Of a stretch of DNA of 7,381 nucleotides, positions 1-5,706 are shown piece by piece (positions within the stretch are counted from its first letter, which is position 1; each line of letters starts with the position of its first letter). The stretch is from Anaerolineae bacterium (GTDB lineage Bacteria > Chloroflexota > Anaerolineae > Aggregatilineales > Phototrophicaceae). Below the pieces are notes generated by a model. The model had not been told where the DNA came from. It was given only the letters and a program-made list of their open reading frames with translations, and did not search any database. The stretch covers positions 1 to 7,381 of the forward strand of contig JADLHH010000156.1 in NCBI GenBank assembly GCA_020848855.1. The letters are read 5' to 3'. A program made the position numbers and the translations under genes.

Positions 1-1341
1 GACGCGCTCGATCTGGTCGTTCGCCCGGAAGATATCACGACCTTCGCCATCAACGAACAGCAGCTTGAGAAGGCGCTCCACCTCAAGCCGATGCTGCACG
101 CCCAGATGGTCAAGCTGGTGTCCGACATCCTCAAGGACGCCGGGCTGATCGGCAACTCGTTCAGCACGCAGACCGCGCCGGAACAGTTCCAGGGCGGCGC
201 GCCCCAGCCCAACCTGACGTACGCCAACAGCCGGGTGCGCCCGTACAACCCGCTCAAGCTCTCGGTCGATTTCAAGGACGGCGGCGCGTATCACCTGCCG
301 GAGCGCTTCCAGAGCGAGTCGCTGCGGGTGGTGGTGATCAACACGCTCGCCGACGAAGTGGGGGATTTCCTCGAAGCGCTCAAGCGCTCGCTCGACCGCG
401 AACATAAGCTGAAACTGGAAGTCGTGCGCGAACGCAACATGCGCGTGATCTCACAGGTGAACCTTGAGAGCGCCGTGCGCCTGCTGCAGAAGGAAAAGTC
501 CGACCTCGTAGTGGTGTTCCTGCCGGACGAGAGCGAAACCGATGAGGACGAAGCTGTCAACGAGCGCGTCACCCGCACCCAGACCATCGGGCGCGGGCTG
601 CCCTGCCTGCTCGTCCACGAATCGACTATCAACGACCCGTCCGCCATGACCAGCGTCGTCATGGGGCTGATCGCCCGCGTCGCCGCCGTGCCTTATCTGC
701 TCGCCGACCCGCTGCCCTACGCCGACCGCGTCGTCGGCTTGAGCCTGATTAATCACGGTAAGCGCGAAGGCGAATACGTCACGGGCATCAGCCGAATCTT
801 TTCCAGCGATGGCAGGCTGCTGCGTGCGGTCGTCTCCGGCGCACCTGTCGAAGGCGGCATCCCGGACGAGTTGATGGCGCGCCTGTTCCCGCGCGACCTG
901 CTGCATAAGCAGCGCGTGGTCATCCACAGTGACGGCAGACTGCGCCGCGATGCCCAACGCGCGCTTGGCAGCATCGAGGATGAACTCGACGCCACGTTCC
1001 TGCCGGTCGAAATCTTGCGGGCGGGTGTCCCGCGCGTGTACGCGCTGAACGCCGGCAAGATCGACCCGCCGCGCTGGGGCAGCATCTTCCGCCTGAGCGA
1101 TACCGAAGCCTTCGTCCAGACGACCGACGCGACCATCCAGCCGCTGCATGTCCGCGCCGAAGCGCCGTTCACCATCGATCAGGCGGTTCATTCGGTACTG
1201 CTGTTCACGCTGTTCCACTATGGGGCGTTCCGGCAGCCCAAGCTGCCGATCACCATCCACAACGCCGACCCGATCGAGCATGGCATCCTGCGCGGTGTGA
1301 TGCCGTCGGAGACCGAGACGAACATCCCGTTCTGGTTGTAA
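1..1341 (+). CDS. ago: Prokaryotic Argonaute, C-terminal part (linker-MID-PIWI), 5' end outside the window
   Basis: The frame is open from base 1, so the start lies upstream; about 446 residues are visible (numbered from base 1). Argonautes bind a short guide nucleic acid and use it to find complementary targets, often invading DNA. Residues ~1-95 resemble the linker before MID, ~95-235 MID, and ~240-446 PIWI. The PIWI call rests on VVIHSDGR (305-312), the block PLHVRAEAPFTIDQAVHSVL with FTLFHYGAF after it, and LPITIHNAD (415-423). Hand alignment to the DEDD tetrad of Thermus TtAgo gives Ser248 (in VVGLSLI) where Asp is expected, then Glu284, Asp311 and Asp423; spacings of 36, 27 and 112 compare with 34, 34 and 114 in TtAgo. 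In MID, the usual Gln after 'GIPS' is Leu203 (GLPCLLV) and the usual Lys of 'AKLGG' is Arg226. A slicer-dead, atypical guide-binding Argonaute is inferred. Long-A or long-B class and presence of PAZ cannot be judged. No terminator follows it. Confidence 0.88.
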   Translation, partial: DALDLVVRPEDITTFAINEQQLEKALHLKPMLHAQMVKLVSDILKDAGLIGNSFSTQTAPEQFQGGAPQPNLTYANSRVRPYNPLKLSVDFKDGGAYHLPERFQSESLRVVVINTLADEVGDFLEALKRSLDREHKLKLEVVRERNMRVISQVNLESAVRLLQKEKSDLVVVFLPDESETDEDEAVNERVTRTQTIGRGLPCLLVHESTINDPSAMTSVVMGLIARVAAVPYLLADPLPYADRVVGLSLINHGKREGEYVTGISRIFSSDGRLLRAVVSGAPVEGGIPDELMARLFPRDLLHKQRVVIHSDGRLRRDAQRALGSIEDELDATFLPVEILRAGVPRVYALNAGKIDPPRWGSIFRLSDTEAFVQTTDATIQPLHVRAEAPFTIDQAVHSVLLFTLFHYGAFRQPKLPITIHNADPIEHGILRGVMPSETETNIPFWL

Positions 1342-1422
1342 CCGGCAGCGCATTGGATGTTCCGTAACGCCTCGAACCTGCTCCCGACAATGATGGTGCG
1401 GCTGCGCTGTTGCCACGCTCGT

Positions 1423-1473
1423 CAGGAATATAGGCGACCCTACTCGCGCTCCCGATTCCTGTGGATTCCGTGA
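1423..1473. repeat. Inverted and direct repeats upstream of the winged-helix gene promoter
   Basis: CAGGAAT (1423-1429) and ATTCCTG (1455-1461) form a 7-bp inverted repeat with a 25-bp gap. GATTCC occurs at 1454-1459 and again at 1464-1469, a 10-bp step that would place both copies on the same face of the helix just upstream of the TATAAT box. Such spacing suits a regulator site, but the arms are short and could be chance. Confidence 0.25.
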
Positions 1474-1490
1474 GAATGGCAAAATTCGTA

Positions 1491-1496
1491 TATAAT
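1491..1496 (+). promoter_or_regulatory. Candidate sigma-70-type -10 box for the winged-helix gene
   Basis: A perfect TATAAT lies in an A/T-rich island (1481-1496) within G/C-rich sequence, 51 bases before the ATG at 1548. No good TTGACA-like -35 box is seen at 16-18 bp spacing, so the promoter may need an activator. A Shine-Dalgarno-like GGAAGGG at 1534-1540 sits 7 bases before the start codon and supports that start. Confidence 0.5.
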
Positions 1497-1547
1497 CGGG
1501 GAAAGGTGCAGCCTGTTCGGTTCGACGTTTAGCGGAAGGGCACGGTC

Positions 1548-2054
1548 ATGGACAACGGATTCAACATTGTCGATTTCATGGACTTGCCCAATTTTGAGCG
1601 CTGCGTCGTGCGCCTCATCCTCCGCGAATCCGAAGTGACGTATCCTCAGCTTGTCGAAGCGATCACCGCCCTGCCCGAAAACCAGCAGCAGGAATGTGAC
1701 CGGCTCGACGAAGCGCTCGACCACCTGATTGAAAGTGAGTGGATTATTCACGAAGACGACGGCGAGGAACGCCGCTACCGGGTGGCGATGCACAAGCGCA
1801 ATACCAGCAGCCGGCTCGGCGAGTGGGACAGCCTGGAACTTGACGGCATCGATCGGCATCGGACGTATCACGTCGATCTGGAACCCGCAGAGACGATGCT
1901 GACCGTCAGGAGTGGCGGTAAGCGCAAGCTGCCAACACAGCTCTGGAACTGCCTGACCGATCCGGCGCCGGAGGAACGAACGGACGCAAGCGCGACGCGA
2001 CGCACCGGGAGGCTGAACGCGCCGGGTGAAGATGGTTTGCCAAATATTCGGTAA
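1548..2054 (+). CDS. Small winged-helix (wHTH) protein, function unknown
   Basis: This 168-residue protein is not one I can name. Residues ~13-85 look like a winged helix: a helix LPNFERCVVRLILRE, the TYPQLVEAI stretch, a recognition-type helix ECDRLDEALDHLIESEWI, then a beta-wing ending ERRYRVAMHKRN. After an acidic linker (92-112) a basic motif KRKLPTQLWNCL (125-136) follows; similar 'R-LP--LW--L' tails recur, from memory, in small winged-helix proteins of Chloroflexota and cyanobacteria. The last ~30 residues are charged and probably disordered. No membrane segment or signal peptide is seen. The ATG is supported by GGAAGGG 7 bases upstream. It stands alone between pAgo (206 bp upstream) and the ParA-like ATPase (306 bp downstream), both on the same strand. 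It could be a DNA-binding regulator of a neighbour or a protein-protein adaptor; neither is proven. Confidence 0.8.
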   Translation: MDNGFNIVDFMDLPNFERCVVRLILRESEVTYPQLVEAITALPENQQQECDRLDEALDHLIESEWIIHEDDGEERRYRVAMHKRNTSSRLGEWDSLELDGIDRHRTYHVDLEPAETMLTVRSGGKRKLPTQLWNCLTDPAPEERTDASATRRTGRLNAPGEDGLPNIR

Positions 2055-2179
2055 GACTCCCCACTCTTAACAATGATCCTGTACAATGAAGCGCTTGAGT
2101 ACCGACGTTTGCCCCTGCACGCCCGCATAGGGAGTGGCTAACTTCGTGAGTCTCGATGATGGTTGGGGCATAAGGGGTT

Positions 2180-2236
2180 CGGTTTGCTCCCCTCCTCGAA
2201 ATCGGGGAGGGGAGGCGCGCAGCGCGGGGGTGGGGT
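2180..2236. repeat. REP-like G/C-rich palindromic element
   Basis: CTCCCCTCC (2187-2195) pairs perfectly with GGAGGGGAG (2206-2214); the stem can grow inward by T-G, C-G and G-C pairs to a 4-base loop. It is followed by the small palindrome CGCG-CAG-CGCG (2216-2226) and by GGGGGTGGGGT (2226-2236). There is no T-tract on either strand, so it is not an obvious intrinsic terminator. The composition (two mirrored C/T- and G/A-rich runs plus GCGC core) resembles repetitive extragenic palindromes dispersed in many bacterial genomes; only one copy is in this window. Confidence 0.55.
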
Positions 2237-2250
2237 CAGTGCGCTGACTC
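2233..2250. repeat. Short hairpin next to the REP-like element
   Basis: GTCAG (2235-2239) and CTGAC (2244-2248) form a perfect 5-bp stem around TGCG, extendable by a G-T and a G-C pair to 2233 and 2250. It directly abuts the G-rich end of the preceding element and may be part of the same repeat unit or an independent site. No T-run follows. Confidence 0.3.
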
Positions 2251-2282
2251 ACCTTCCTATACACTCCCTCGTATATCGTTAA

Positions 2283-2311
2283 TTGGCTGTAGCCGTAAAA
2301 CGGGGTAACAT
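2283..2311 (+). promoter_or_regulatory. Candidate promoter of the ParA/MinD-like gene
   Basis: TTGGCT (2283-2288, 4 of 6 to TTGACA) and TAACAT (2306-2311, 4 of 6 to TATAAT) are separated by 17 bp. The predicted transcript would begin near 2318 and have a leader of about 43 bases. Each hexamer is only moderate, so the call rests on spacing, A/T richness and position. Confidence 0.4.
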
Positions 2312-2317
2312 AAACGC

Positions 2318-2331
2318 ATTACGTTCGTAAT
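2318..2331. promoter_or_regulatory. Perfect 14-bp inverted repeat, candidate operator
   Basis: ATTACG-TT-CGTAAT is a perfect palindrome with 6-bp arms and a 2-bp spacer, placed at the predicted transcription start of the ParA-like gene. The loop is too small for a good RNA hairpin, so a dimeric DNA-binding protein site is the likelier reading. A plausible but unproven binder is the upstream winged-helix protein. Confidence 0.4.
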
Positions 2332-2360
2332 TCTGACAACACCTCTACAGGAGAGCATTC

Positions 2361-3143
2361 ATGTCCAAGATCATTTCCGTTCACTCTTTTAGAGGGGGTA
2401 CGGGCAAATCGAATACGACTGCGAACCTGTCGGCGATCTTCGCGTCCCGCGGGCTGCGCGTCGGCGTGATCGACACGGACATCAACTCTCCCGGCATTCA
2501 CGTCCTGTTCGGCTTGCACGAGGATGATATCAAGTATTCACTTAACGACTATCTGTGGGGCAAGTGCGAGATCGAGAAAGCCGCCCACGACGTGACCGCC
2601 ATGCTCAACAGCGACCTTCAGGGCGGCTCCGGCGCGATCCCGCCGGGCGGCAAGGTATACCTCATTCCGTCGAGCATCAAGGTTGGCGAAATCGCTCGTA
2701 TTCTGCGCGAAGGCTACGATGTCGGCTTGCTGAACGACGGCTTTCAGAACCTCGTGCGCGAACTGAACCTCGACATTCTGCTGATCGACACGCACCCCGG
2801 TCTGAACGAGGAAACGCTGCTCTCGGTTGCTATTTCCGACGCGCTGGCGATCCTCATGCGCCCTGACCAGCAGGACTATCAGGGCACGGGCGTTACGGTC
2901 GAAGTCGCCCGCAAGCTCGACGTGCCACGTATGGTGCTGATCGTCAACAAGACGCCGACCTCGCTGGATTTCAACGAAGTGGCAGCGCGCGTCGAGCAGA
3001 CCTACAACTGCCCGGTCGGCGCGGTGCTGCCGCACTCGGACGAAATGATGGTGCTGGCGAGCAGCGGCGTGTTCGTGCTGCGCTTCCCGGACCATGCCAT
3101 CACCCAGAAGCTGCGCCGGGTCGCCGACACGCTGCTCAGCTAA
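2361..3143 (+). CDS. ParA/MinD-like deviant Walker-A ATPase
   Basis: This complete 260-residue SIMIBI-class ATPase has the usual length for ParA/MinD. Walker A is FRGGTGKSN (10-18): the P-loop Lys16 is present, but the 'signature' lysine that normally precedes GG is Arg11. Walker A' is VIDTDINSPGIHVLFGL (36-52), Walker B is ILLIDTHPG (139-147), and the nucleotide-base motif is VNK (195-197). Family members form ATP-dependent dimers on membrane or DNA and position plasmids, chromosomes, division machinery or protein cargo. No C-terminal amphipathic membrane-targeting helix like that of MinD is obvious. AGGAGAG at 2349-2355 supports the ATG. No ParB, MinC or MinE partner is visible; the nearest co-oriented gene is the winged-helix protein 306 bp upstream. 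A role in cargo or complex positioning is possible; the exact function is unknown. The gene ends in a strong terminator. Confidence 0.9.
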   Translation: MSKIISVHSFRGGTGKSNTTANLSAIFASRGLRVGVIDTDINSPGIHVLFGLHEDDIKYSLNDYLWGKCEIEKAAHDVTAMLNSDLQGGSGAIPPGGKVYLIPSSIKVGEIARILREGYDVGLLNDGFQNLVRELNLDILLIDTHPGLNEETLLSVAISDALAILMRPDQQDYQGTGVTVEVARKLDVPRMVLIVNKTPTSLDFNEVAARVEQTYNCPVGAVLPHSDEMMVLASSGVFVLRFPDHAITQKLRRVADTLLS

Positions 3144-3166
3144 ACCGACACGTCACCCATACATCG

Positions 3167-3193
3167 AACCCCTGTCGTCAGGGGTTTATTTTT
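3167..3193 (+). terminator. Intrinsic terminator of the ParA-like gene, at the convergent junction
   Basis: AACCCCTG (3167-3174) and CAGGGGTT (3179-3186) form a perfect 8-bp stem around the loop TCGT, followed by TATTTTT (3187-3193). The hairpin starts 23 bases after the stop codon. The stop codon of the convergent cyclic-nucleotide-binding gene (TTA on the + strand, 3186-3188) overlaps its downstream arm. On the - strand the same hairpin forms but has no T-tract, so it is expected to work mainly for + strand transcripts. Confidence 0.85.
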
Positions 3194-3773
3194 GCCTGTT
3201 GGACGGGTCGGTCGCCCGCAGCCGGTGTACCAGTTTGAGGAACGTGGTGATCAACTCGCGCATCTCGTCTTCGTCGGACGACAGCGCCATCTCACGGATC
3301 GCCTCGTCGTATTCGCTGCGTGAGAGCAGTTCGGTCGCGTCGTACAACCGCTCCAGATAGCTGGTCGCGTAGCGGATGCGTTCGGCGAGGCTGCGCATCA
3401 GTTCGACGCCGACCAGCGGGCGCTCGTGCAGAATGCGGATGAAGTCGGCGCGCTGAAGCACCAGCACGTCCAGCGCCGTCACCGCCGATGCCGACGCCGT
3501 GCGCGACTTGTGATCCAGCAGCGAGAATTCGCCAACGACCTGCCCGGCGCCGAGCGTCCGCAGCGTGATCGGATGATCCTGCTCGTCGTTCAGGACAATG
3601 CGTACCTGCCCCGCCATAATCAGCATCATCGTTCCGCCGGGGTCGCCCTTGCGGAACAGTACGGCATTCGCCGGGTACGAGCGGCGCTGCATCGCCCCCG
3701 CCAGCGCCGAAAGTGCCCCCGAATCCACCGTCCTGAACATCGAGAAACGGCGCAGCGAATCGGGATCGATCAC
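3186..3773 (-). CDS. Stand-alone cyclic-nucleotide-binding (cNMP/CRP-like) domain protein
   Basis: The 195-residue protein has one cyclic-nucleotide-binding domain at about 9-125. The beta-roll shows YPANAVLFRKGDPGGTMMLI and a phosphate-binding cassette VGEFSLLDHKSRTASAS (80-96) with the key Glu82 and Arg91 of cAMP/cGMP binders, so ligand binding is plausible. There is no CRP-type helix-turn-helix: the C-terminal ~70 residues are helical and charged, including LAERIRYATSYLERLYDAT (129-147) and an acidic SSDEDEMRELI stretch. It is therefore more likely a sensor or adaptor than a transcription factor. Its start is a GTG (3771-3773) overlapping the TGA of the upstream protease gene in GTGA, a 4-bp overlap indicating translational coupling. 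The domain and following helix are clearly similar to the C-terminal domain of that protease (LAERIRYAT versus LAERARYTT), suggesting duplication. No membrane segment is seen. Confidence 0.88.
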   Translation of the reverse strand: MIDPDSLRRFSMFRTVDSGALSALAGAMQRRSYPANAVLFRKGDPGGTMMLIMAGQVRIVLNDEQDHPITLRTLGAGQVVGEFSLLDHKSRTASASAVTALDVLVLQRADFIRILHERPLVGVELMRSLAERIRYATSYLERLYDATELLSRSEYDEAIREMALSSDEDEMRELITTFLKLVHRLRATDPSNRQK

Positions 3774-5512
3774 GATTCTGCCGCTCCGTCATGCGCCTGA
3801 ACCAGCGCCGCCATCCGCGCCAGCGCGCGTTCCAGCAGCGATGGCACATCCGCCGGAATCTCGGTCAGCGGTGGCTCAGTATGTGCCGGCGGCGGCATAA
3901 CCACCGGCGTAACCAGCGGCGCGGTGTACTCGCCCTGCACGATGCTGCTCAGGGTTTGCAGCGCCCTCTCGACCGCGCGGGTGGTATAGCGTGCTCGCTC
4001 TGCCAGCACCGTCAGCACGACCAGCATCACCTGTGGGCGGCTCTGGATGAACATGCGGAATACCGCGCGGCGCAGTACCAGCACCGAGAGCGCGCCATTC
4101 GCCCGCGCCCGCGCCGAACGCGGCTCGCCATCCAGCACGGCAAAGTCGCCAACCACCTCGCCTGCCCCATAGGTGCGCAGGTGTTTCTCCTGTCCGGCGT
4201 GGTCGAGCGCCAGCACGTCGATTCCGCCCGCTTCGATCAGATACATGGCGTCGCCGTCATCGCCCTTGTCGAACAACAGCGTGCCATCGGCGTACTGCGC
4301 AACTTCGACTGCGCGGCTCAGGTTTTCGAGATCCGCCAGCGAAACGTGCCGGAAAATATCGATGCGGCTCAGTCGTTCGGCGCGCGCCTGAAGCTGCTCC
4401 GGCGTGAATTTCTGCGCCAGCCCGGTCATGCGCATGAACATGTCGAACGTATGCACCATCGTCGGGTCGTCACGAGCGAACTGCCCCTGCAAATACTCCC
4501 ACATATCGCGGTCGTGCGCCGGAAACACGCTCGACAGATACGCCAGCACCGAACGCCCCAGTACGGCGCGCAGGTCGCGGCTTTCCGCCTGCCGCTGGGC
4601 AATCTCAGCTTCCCACGCATCGCGCAGACGCGGGCTGACTGTGCTGGACGACAGGTTGTTCTGCAAAATGCCAATGTTCGCCTCGGTGATCAGCAGGCGG
4701 CGGATCAGGGCAACGTTGTCTTCGCCGAACGTCGCGCCTAACCCGCGCAGGATCGTCTCAATCGACGTGCCGCCCAGCCGCTGGATCGCCTGCCGCTCCC
4801 CCGCCGAAACGTCGTTGTGGATGCCCAGCGTGCGCGTGAACTGCGCCTTCTCGTGACGCAGCCCGTATAGGATTTGCAGCCCGATCAGCGCCGCCCCACC
4901 GACCCCAATCGTGATGGCGACCAGCGCCAGCGGCAGCCCGGTGAGCGTGTTCACGACGTGGTTGTAGGCGACATGGATCGCTACCGCCGCGACGATGCCC
5001 AACAGCGGCATAACCGTTCGGCGCGTGCGCCGCAGCCGCCCCAGCGAAATGCCGACTACCCCGCTCGCCATCGCGTGCATCAGCGATGTGGACAGCACGC
5101 GCACCACCGCCAGCGAGACCGACGGCGTGCCGCTGACGTAAGCGAAGTTTTCGATCATCGCAAAGCCAACGCCCACGCCGAAACCGTACACCGCGCCATC
5201 CACGAAGTAATAGAAGCTCGCCCGGCGCATACAGTAAACCAGCACCAGCGCCTTGAGGACTTCCTCGACGACCGGCGCGGTCAGGCTGGCAACCGCCGCG
5301 TCGCCCAGAGCGGCGCGCAGCCCATTGTTGACGATCACCGCTAACGGGTAAGCGCCCAGCGCGCCCCACAACCCGCAGATGACGAGCGTCCGTGTCTTCG
5401 AGGTCTTGAACAGATCAAGCGTATGGATCAGGTAAAACGCGAACGCCGGAATGATCAGCGCAATCGCGTAGGCAAGCACGTAGGCAAGCACGTTGGCAAG
5501 CAGCGCGGTCAC
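3770..5512 (-). CDS. PrsW-family intramembrane protease fused to a cyclic-nucleotide-binding domain
   Basis: This 580-residue protein has a membrane part (~1-216) with about seven hydrophobic segments carrying the PrsW motifs: VVEEVLKAL (EE83-84, K87), FAMIEN (117-122), LMHAMASG (His146) and HVAYNH (180-185). PrsW of B. subtilis makes the first cut in anti-sigma factor RsiW, releasing SigW. A helical cytoplasmic linker (~220-380) follows, then a cNMP-binding domain (~383-490) with VGDFAVLDGEPRSARARA. Here the usual Gly-Glu is Gly455-Asp456 while Arg465 is kept, so ligand affinity or type may differ. A proline-rich stretch (~531-557) and a short helix end the protein. The GTG start (5510-5512) has GAGAGG 7 bases upstream, and an in-frame stop lies five codons before it. 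It is 194 bp after the candidate anti-sigma gene and overlaps the next cNMP gene by 4 bp. Substrate assignment to the neighbouring anti-sigma factor is inference; PrsW-like (CPBP-related) proteins can have other roles. Confidence 0.88.
   Translation of the reverse strand: MTALLANVLAYVLAYAIALIIPAFAFYLIHTLDLFKTSKTRTLVICGLWGALGAYPLAVIVNNGLRAALGDAAVASLTAPVVEEVLKALVLVYCMRRASFYYFVDGAVYGFGVGVGFAMIENFAYVSGTPSVSLAVVRVLSTSLMHAMASGVVGISLGRLRRTRRTVMPLLGIVAAVAIHVAYNHVVNTLTGLPLALVAITIGVGGAALIGLQILYGLRHEKAQFTRTLGIHNDVSAGERQAIQRLGGTSIETILRGLGATFGEDNVALIRRLLITEANIGILQNNLSSSTVSPRLRDAWEAEIAQRQAESRDLRAVLGRSVLAYLSSVFPAHDRDMWEYLQGQFARDDPTMVHTFDMFMRMTGLAQKFTPEQLQARAERLSRIDIFRHVSLADLENLSRAVEVAQYADGTLLFDKGDDGDAMYLIEAGGIDVLALDHAGQEKHLRTYGAGEVVGDFAVLDGEPRSARARANGALSVLVLRRAVFRMFIQSRPQVMLVVLTVLAERARYTTRAVERALQTLSSIVQGEYTAPLVTPVVMPPPAHTEPPLTEIPADVPSLLERALARMAALVQAHDGAAES
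5467..5502 (-). repeat. Three tandem 12-bp repeats within the start of the PrsW gene
   Basis: On the + strand, CGTAGGCAAGCA occurs at 5467-5478 and 5479-5490, then with one change (CGTTGGCAAGCA) at 5491-5502. The unit is 12 bp, so it keeps the reading frame and encodes a repeated LA(Y/N)V-type tetrapeptide in the first transmembrane helix (residues ~4-15). Copy-number change would lengthen or shorten that helix by four residues without a frameshift. Confidence 0.8.
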
Positions 5513-5579
5513 GAATGAGCCTCTCGGTCAACCCGGAGCCGATGATCCGGGCATACGCCGAAGCGATCGACACGCGCCA

Positions 5580-5608
5580 ATTATTCAACATACGCGGAGA
5601 GACCGCAA
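5580..5608 (-). promoter_or_regulatory. Candidate internal promoter upstream of the PrsW gene
   Basis: Read on the - strand, TTGCGG (5608-5603) and AATAAT (5585-5580, 5 of 6 to TATAAT) are 17 bp apart, about 67 bases before the GTG start. The 194-bp gap (5513-5706) between the anti-sigma and PrsW genes holds no gene I can support and no T-tract terminator, so a second promoter within the gene string is reasonable. The -35 match is weak (3 of 6). Confidence 0.3.
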
Positions 5609-5706
5609 GCGAATGTGATACTTGGGGTCAGGTAGAACAGGCGATCAAGCCGGCGCACGTCACATCCGTCCGCAGCCGAATACCTTCCGCCTTTATGGGA
5701 GCGCTA

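Noticed and set aside
1344..1414. GGCAGCGC / GCGCTG-TTGCC complementarity after the Argonaute stop as a terminator
   Set aside because: The arms are ~50 bases apart, interrupted, and not followed by T residues.
451..1482. Long open frame on the - strand (343 codons) across the Argonaute gene
   Set aside because: It lies antisense to a gene with clear MID/PIWI motifs, and its translation is Arg/Asp/Gln-rich with no recognisable domain, as expected for a shadow frame in G/C-rich DNA.
2086..2130. Possible 14-codon leader peptide (ATG at 2086) after the winged-helix gene
   Set aside because: No ribosome-binding site, no attenuator structure with a T-tract behind it, and the next gene is over 200 bp away.
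2187..2214. Strong hairpin as the terminator of the winged-helix gene
   Set aside because: No T-run follows on either strand and it is 130 bp past the stop; a REP-like element is a better description.
3791..4741. Long open frame on the + strand (316 codons) across the PrsW-cNMP gene
   Set aside because: Its product is dominated by Arg, His and Gln, with no motif; the opposite strand encodes intact PrsW and cNMP domains.
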